Assembly (NCBI RefSeq): GCF_033843265.1
Contig: NZ_JAWXRD010000037.1
Span: 1-64,000, forward strand
Direction: 5' to 3'
From: Scandinavium lactucae
GTDB taxonomy: Bacteria; Pseudomonadota; Gammaproteobacteria; Enterobacterales; Enterobacteriaceae
Length of the DNA stretch: 64,000 nucleotides
Part shown: piece after piece, positions 59,918 to 64,000 of the stretch
Numbering within the stretch: position 1 is the first letter of the stretch
Layout: each line of letters begins with the position of its first letter
Program-made: the position numbers and the translations under genes
The notes under the pieces: generated by a model
What the model was told of the DNA's origin: nothing
The model's input: the letters and a program-made list of their open reading frames with translations, nothing else
Database searches by the model: none

Positions 59918-60522
59918 TGGCCCAGCATGACGAAAACGTCGTCTGGCACGCGCATCCTGTGACGCAACAACAGCGCGAACAGCTCCACGGTCACCGTGGG
60001 GTTGTGCTGTGGTTTACCGGGCTTTCGGGCTCGGGAAAATCCACCGTGGCGGGGGCGCTGGAGGAAGCGCTGCATCGCCTCGGCGTCAGCACCTACCTGC
60101 TGGATGGGGACAATGTGCGCCACGGGCTGTGCAGCGATTTAGGCTTTAGTGACGATGATCGCAAAGAGAACATCCGTCGGGTCGGGGAAGTGGCGAAGCT
60201 GATGGTCGATGCGGGGTTGGTGGTGCTGACGGCCTTCATTTCACCTCATCGCGCTGAGCGACAGATGGTGCGCGATCGTGTCGGAGCTGAGCGTTTCGTG
60301 GAAGTCTTCGTCGACACGCCGCTGGCGGTGTGCGAAACGCGCGATCCGAAAGGGTTATACAAAAAAGCGCGCGCCGGAGAACTGCATAATTTCACCGGAA
60401 TTGACGCGGTGTACGAAGCCCCGGAAACGGCAGAAATTCACCTCGATGGCGAACAATTGGTAACAAATTTGGTTAACCAATTATTAGACCTGCTGAGACA
60501 GGGCGATATTATCAGATCCTGA
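59917..60522 (+). CDS. cysC: Adenylyl-sulfate kinase
   Basis: CysC phosphorylates APS to PAPS, the substrate of CysH. The 201-residue protein has the P-loop WFTGLSGSGKSTVAGALEE near 33-51 and the APS-binding DGDNVRHGLCSDLGFS near 63-78. The phosphoserine-accepting FISPHRAERQ lies near 107-116. Length equals E. coli CysC. The ATG at 59917 has GGGAGG upstream; a GTG three bases earlier is in frame. It ends the cysGDNC operon. Confidence 0.97.
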   Translation: MAQHDENVVWHAHPVTQQQREQLHGHRGVVLWFTGLSGSGKSTVAGALEEALHRLGVSTYLLDGDNVRHGLCSDLGFSDDDRKENIRRVGEVAKLMVDAGLVVLTAFISPHRAERQMVRDRVGAERFVEVFVDTPLAVCETRDPKGLYKKARAGELHNFTGIDAVYEAPETAEIHLDGEQLVTNLVNQLLDLLRQGDIIRS

Positions 60523-60564
60523 GACCGGGCCGGTTTTCCGGCCTGTCAGGAGACAGGATTTGAT

Positions 60565-60891
60565 ATGCGCCATACCCAAAACATCACCATTACTCGCACA
60601 GAGCCCATGACTACCGATACCGAAGAGACCACCTGGTCTCTGCCCGGTGCGGTCGTGGGTTTTGTCGCGTGGCTGTTAGCGCTGGGTATTCCCTTTCTGC
60701 TTTACGGTAGCAACACGCTGTTCTTCTTCCTCTACACCTGGCCCTTCTTTCTGGCACTGCTGCCCGTTTCGGTGGTGATTGGCATTGCGCTGCATTCACT
60801 GATGAACGGCAAACTCCTCTACAGTATTGTGGTGACGCTGATAACTGTCGGGGCGCTCTTTGGCCTGCTGTTTCTGTGGCTGTTGGGCTAA
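60565..60891 (+). CDS. ygbE: Inner-membrane protein YgbE (DUF3561)
   Basis: This 108-residue DUF3561 protein has three predicted transmembrane helices, at about 28-48, 51-77 and 84-107, after a polar N terminus. Its function is unknown. The family is conserved between cysC and ftsB in enterobacteria. GGAGACAGG lies upstream of the ATG at 60565. An internal ATG at 60607 would still leave all three helices. Confidence 0.93.
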   Translation: MRHTQNITITRTEPMTTDTEETTWSLPGAVVGFVAWLLALGIPFLLYGSNTLFFFLYTWPFFLALLPVSVVIGIALHSLMNGKLLYSIVVTLITVGALFGLLFLWLLG

Positions 60892-60918
60892 GCGCCCACG
60901 GATGTGTATTCGTTTCTA

Positions 60919-60946
60919 TTGAGACCTACGACTCGACGGGTAAAAT
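60919..60946 (+). promoter_or_regulatory. Putative ftsB-ispDF promoter
   Basis: TTGAGA (60919-60924) and TAAAAT (60941-60946) with a 16-bp spacer form a good sigma70 match about 100 bp upstream of ftsB. Confidence 0.55.
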
Positions 60947-61042
60947 GTGGTACATTCCCCGCGATACGCGGCATCGTCCGCAGGCCGGGGTAGAGCACGT
61001 CGGCACGATATGGGATGATGATGCCGTTTTTCAGGGGGCAGG

Positions 61043-61360
61043 ATGGGTAAATTAACACTGCTATTGCTGGCCTTGCTGGTCTGGCTACAGTACTCGCTGT
61101 GGTTCGGCAAGAATGGTCTTCATGACTACAGTCGCGTCAATGAAGACGTGGCCGCTCAGCAGGCAACGAACGCCAAACTTAAAGCGCGCAACGATCAGCT
61201 TTTCGCCGAAATTGACGACCTCAACGGCGGCCAGGAAGCTATCGAAGAACGTGCTCGCAACGAACTCAGCATGACTCGCCCAGGCGAAACCTTCTATCGT
61301 TTGGTGCCGGATGCGTCTAAACGCAATCAGGCTCAGGGTTCGGGGCAGAACAATCGATAA
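61043..61360 (+). CDS. ftsB: Cell division protein FtsB
   Basis: FtsB is a bitopic divisome protein that joins FtsL and FtsQ and helps activate septal peptidoglycan synthesis by FtsWI. The 105-residue protein has a short cytosolic N terminus, one transmembrane helix (about 4-21), a periplasmic coiled coil (about 30-70, NAKLKARNDQLFAEIDDL), then the ERARNELSMTRPGETFYR segment that binds FtsQ. GGGGGCAGG lies upstream. It is followed by ispD after 20 bp. Confidence 0.96.
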   Translation: MGKLTLLLLALLVWLQYSLWFGKNGLHDYSRVNEDVAAQQATNAKLKARNDQLFAEIDDLNGGQEAIEERARNELSMTRPGETFYRLVPDASKRNQAQGSGQNNR

Positions 61361-61380
61361 ACATAAGCCAGGATAACCGC

Positions 61381-62091
61381 ATGGCAACCACTTTTCCGGG
61401 CGTTTGTGCCGTGGTGCCGGCAGCCGGTTTTGGCCGCCGTATGCAAACGGAATGCCCGAAGCAATATCTCTCAATCGGTAACAAAACGATTCTCGAACAC
61501 GCGGTCGCCGCTCTGCTGGCGCACCCGCGTGTTGATCGCGTCATTATCGCCATCAGCGACGGTGACATGCGTTTTCAGCAGCTCCCGCTCGCCAATCATC
61601 CGCAGGTCACCGTCGTTGAAGGGGGTGCCGAACGCGCCGATTCTGTCCTGGCCGGGTTGCGGGCTGCGGGTGATGCGCCATGGGTGCTGGTCCACGATGC
61701 CGCGCGTCCGTGCCTGCATCAGGAGGATTTGGCGAACTTACTGGCGCTGAGCGACACCAGCCGCGTCGGCGGGATCCTCGCCGCCCCGGTACGCGATACC
61801 ATGAAACGTGCCGAGCCCGGTAAAGAGGCGATCGCCCATACCGTCGACCGAATCGACCTTTGGCACGCGTTAACCCCGCAGTTTTTCCCCCGAGAACTCC
61901 TTTTTGACTGCCTCACGCGCGCGCTCAACGAAGGCGCGACGATCACCGATGAGGCCTCGGCGCTGGAATATTGTGGCTTCCACCCCCAGCTGGTCCCAGG
62001 CCGGGCTGATAATATTAAAGTGACCCGCCCGGAAGACCTGGCGCTAGCAGAATTTTACCTTTCCCGTTGCGGACTTCAGGAGCAGGCATAA
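61381..62091 (+). CDS. ispD: 2-C-methyl-D-erythritol 4-phosphate cytidylyltransferase
   Basis: IspD joins MEP to CTP to give CDP-methylerythritol in the non-mevalonate isoprenoid pathway; its CTP is made by PyrG, also in this window. The 236-residue protein has the nucleotide-binding VVPAAGFGRRM near 10-20 and the family signature VLVHDAARPC near 101-110. The stop overlaps the ispF ATG by one base (TAATG). Confidence 0.97.
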   Translation: MATTFPGVCAVVPAAGFGRRMQTECPKQYLSIGNKTILEHAVAALLAHPRVDRVIIAISDGDMRFQQLPLANHPQVTVVEGGAERADSVLAGLRAAGDAPWVLVHDAARPCLHQEDLANLLALSDTSRVGGILAAPVRDTMKRAEPGKEAIAHTVDRIDLWHALTPQFFPRELLFDCLTRALNEGATITDEASALEYCGFHPQLVPGRADNIKVTRPEDLALAEFYLSRCGLQEQA

Positions 62092-62570
62092 TGCGAATTG
62101 GACACGGTTTTGACGTACACGCCTTCGGTGGCGAGGGCCCGATTATCATTGGCGGCGTGCGCGTGCCATACGAAAAAGGCCTGCTGGCCCATTCCGATGG
62201 CGACGTGGCGCTGCATGCGCTGACCGATGCGCTGCTCGGCGCGGCGGCGTTGGGCGATATCGGCAAGCTGTTTCCGGATACCGACCCGGCGTTCAAGGGC
62301 GCGGACAGCCGCGAACTGCTGCGTGAAGCCTGGCGTCGAATCCAGGCCAAAGGCTACACACTCGGTAACGTTGACGTCACCATCATCGCCCAGGCACCTA
62401 AAATGCTGCCGCATATCCCACAGATGCGCGTGTTTATCGCCGAAGATTTAGGTTGCCACATGGACGATGTCAACGTGAAGGCGACCACCACTGAGAAGCT
62501 TGGCTTTACCGGACGCGGGGAAGGCATCGCCTGCGAAGCGGTGGCCCTGCTGCACAAGGCGCGCCCATGA
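62091..62570 (+). CDS. ispF: 2-C-methyl-D-erythritol 2,4-cyclodiphosphate synthase
   Basis: IspF cyclises CDP-ME 2-phosphate to MEcPP with release of CMP. The 159-residue trimeric enzyme has zinc ligands Asp8 and His10 in RIGHGFDVHAFGG and the LAHSDGDVALHALTDALLGAAALGDIG signature (about 32-58). Length equals E. coli IspF. The frame is open from 62067, but ATG 62091 overlapping the ispD stop is the conserved start. Its TGA overlaps truD by 4 bp. Confidence 0.97.
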   Translation: MRIGHGFDVHAFGGEGPIIIGGVRVPYEKGLLAHSDGDVALHALTDALLGAAALGDIGKLFPDTDPAFKGADSRELLREAWRRIQAKGYTLGNVDVTIIAQAPKMLPHIPQMRVFIAEDLGCHMDDVNVKATTTEKLGFTGRGEGIACEAVALLHKARP

Positions 62571-63616
62571 TTGGTTTTGATGAGCTGACGTACCTGCACG
62601 GTAAACCGCAGGGGCAGGGGCTGCTGAAGGCCAACCCGGAAGACTTTCTGGTGGTCGAAGATTTAGGTTTTGCGCCGGACGGTGAGGGCGAACATCTGCT
62701 GGTGCGCGTCCTCAAAAATGGCTGTAATACCCGTTTTGTGGCTGATGCGCTGGCGAAATTCCTTAAAGTCCATGCCCGTGAAGTGAGCTTTGCCGGGCAG
62801 AAAGACAAACATGCGGTTACTGAACAGTGGCTGTGCGTCCGTCTGCCGGGCAAAGAGATGCCGGATTTAAGCAACTTTGAGCTTGAGGGCTGCCAGGTGC
62901 TGGAATATGCCCGCCACAAGCGCAAGCTGCGCCTCGGGGCATTGAAAGGTAACGCGTTTACCCTGGTGCTGCGCGAAGTCAGCAACCGCGAGGACGTGGA
63001 AGCGCGCTTACACGCGATTGTCGACCAGGGCGTGCCGAACTATTTCGGCGCACAGCGATTTGGCCTCGGCGGCAGCAACTTGCAGGGGGCGCTGCGCTGG
63101 GCACAGAGCGATGCGCCGGTACGCGATCGTAATAAACGCAGTTTTTGGTTGTCGGCGGCCCGCAGCGCGTTGTTTAATCAGTTGGTCAGCGAGCGTTTAA
63201 AAAAACCGGACTTTAATCAAGTTGTTGACGGCGATGCGCTACAATTAGCGGGACGCGGGAGCTGGTTTGTGGCAACGGATGAAGAAATGCCCGAACTTCA
63301 GTCCCGGGTTGATAATCGCGAGCTGATGATTACCGCCTCGCTGCCCGGTAGCGGCGAGTGGGGAACGCAGCGTGCGGCACTGGAATTTGAGCAACACACG
63401 CTGGCGGAAGAATCGCTGTTGCAGTCGTTATTGCTGCGCGAAAAAGTCGATGCAGCGCGGCGAGCCATGCTGCTCTACCCGCAACAGCTGAGCTGGAACT
63501 GGTGGGATGACGTAACCGTTGAGGTGCGTTTCTGGCTGCCGGCAGGTAGTTTTGCCACCAGTGTGGTAAGGGAACTTATCAACACAACAGGTGATTATGC
63601 GAATATTGCTGAGTAA
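62567..63616 (+). CDS. truD: tRNA pseudouridine(13) synthase TruD
   Basis: TruD makes pseudouridine 13 in tRNA-Glu. The 349-residue protein has the catalytic Asp80 in SFAGQKDKHAVTEQW and the TruD insertion domain starting after about residue 155. Length equals E. coli TruD. Its last 20 bp overlap surE, so ispD-ispF-truD-surE are translationally chained. Confidence 0.97.
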   Translation: MIGFDELTYLHGKPQGQGLLKANPEDFLVVEDLGFAPDGEGEHLLVRVLKNGCNTRFVADALAKFLKVHAREVSFAGQKDKHAVTEQWLCVRLPGKEMPDLSNFELEGCQVLEYARHKRKLRLGALKGNAFTLVLREVSNREDVEARLHAIVDQGVPNYFGAQRFGLGGSNLQGALRWAQSDAPVRDRNKRSFWLSAARSALFNQLVSERLKKPDFNQVVDGDALQLAGRGSWFVATDEEMPELQSRVDNRELMITASLPGSGEWGTQRAALEFEQHTLAEESLLQSLLLREKVDAARRAMLLYPQQLSWNWWDDVTVEVRFWLPAGSFATSVVRELINTTGDYANIAE

Positions 63617-64000
63617 CGATGATGGGATCCATGCGCCGGGGATCCAGACCCTGGCGAAGGCCTTGCGCGAGTTCGCCGAGGTCCAGGTTGTTGCACCCGA
63701 TCGTAACCGCAGTGGGGCGTCTAATTCGCTGACCCTGGAATCCTCTCTTCGTACCTTCACTTTTGACAACGGTGATATCGCCGTGCAGATGGGCACCCCA
63801 ACGGACTGCGTGTTTCTTGGGGTCAATACCCTGATGCGTCCGCGTCCGGATGTCGTGGTCTCCGGGATCAACGCCGGGCCCAATCTGGGCGATGACGTTA
63901 TCTATTCCGGTACGGTGGCGGCAGCGATGGAAGGCCGACATCTCGGTTTCCCGGCGCTGGCCGTTTCGCTGAACGGTTATACCCATTACGACACGGCGGC
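63597..64000 (+). CDS. surE: 5'/3'-nucleotidase SurE, 5' part only
   Basis: The ATG at 63597 lies inside the truD 3' end and opens a frame that runs off the window after 134 codons. The translation starts MRILLSNDDGIHAPGIQTLA, with the metal-binding Asp8-Asp9, Ser39 (NRSGASN) and the SGINAGPNLGDDVIYSGTVAAA signature (about 87-108). SurE is a stationary-phase survival phosphatase acting on nucleoside monophosphates. The remaining roughly half of the gene lies outside the window. Confidence 0.95.
   Translation, partial: MRILLSNDDGIHAPGIQTLAKALREFAEVQVVAPDRNRSGASNSLTLESSLRTFTFDNGDIAVQMGTPTDCVFLGVNTLMRPRPDVVVSGINAGPNLGDDVIYSGTVAAAMEGRHLGFPALAVSLNGYTHYDTA

Overview
The window is chromosomal DNA from a member of the Enterobacteriaceae. 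Nearly every protein is a close, same-length relative of an Escherichia coli K-12 protein and the gene order follows K-12 (mltA to surE, inverted relative to the usual K-12 numbering). It is not E. coli itself: mazEF is missing between relA and mazG, a cysG-type siroheme synthase heads the cysDNC operon (as I recall from Klebsiella-like genera), and a small type VI secretion cassette sits beside the CRISPR array. An Enterobacter/Klebsiella/Kosakonia/Lelliottia-type genus fits, but the species cannot be fixed from the sequence alone.

Layout. 1-7.0 kb: partial initiator tRNA, mltA, the CsdA-CsdE-TcdA (ct6A) group, ygdI, the GcvB small RNA with its activator gene gcvA, ygdD and rlmM. 7-14 kb: xni, the serine uptake/deamination operon sdaCB, ppnN, queF and syd. 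14-25 kb: the CsrB small RNA with a UvrY-type site, yqcC-truC-yqcA, barA (the sensor kinase acting through UvrY on csrB), rlmD, relA, mazG and pyrG. 25-27.5 kb: eno and queE.

27.5-38.2 kb, between queE and queD, holds the poorly characterised ygc module: sugar-type kinase (ygcE), two MFS transporters (yqcE, ygcS), an SDR dehydrogenase (ygcW), an FAD-linked oxidase (ygcU), an electron-transfer flavoprotein pair (ygcR/ygcQ), an ETF-quinone-oxidoreductase-like pair (ygcN/ygcO) and YgcP, a GlpP-family antiterminator-like protein. The divergent yqcE-ygcW intergenic region carries a perfect CRP site and, in each leader, a strong intrinsic terminator whose 5' arm can pair instead into an upstream hairpin. 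The two upstream hairpins share a 6-bp stem with compensatory changes and a 15-nt loop identical at 11 positions. This looks like a paired antitermination switch, and YgcP is the obvious candidate regulator. It is the most novel signal in the window.

38.2-43.3 kb: queD and cysJIH (sulfite/PAPS reduction). 43.4-52.8 kb: a complete type I-E CRISPR-Cas locus (cas3, cse1, cse2, cas7, cas5, cas6e, cas1, cas2), a leader and 13 identical repeats with 12 spacers. 52.8-54.8 kb: an AT-richer cassette with an unknown 96-residue ORF, an orphan hcp, a DUF2778/Tlde1-like peptidoglycan-targeting effector, and an internally duplicated membrane protein as presumptive immunity protein; two nearly identical 20-bp palindromes flank it. 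54.8-64 kb: iap, cysG-cysD-cysN-cysC (sulfate activation plus siroheme for CysI), ygbE, ftsB, ispD, ispF, truD and the start of surE.
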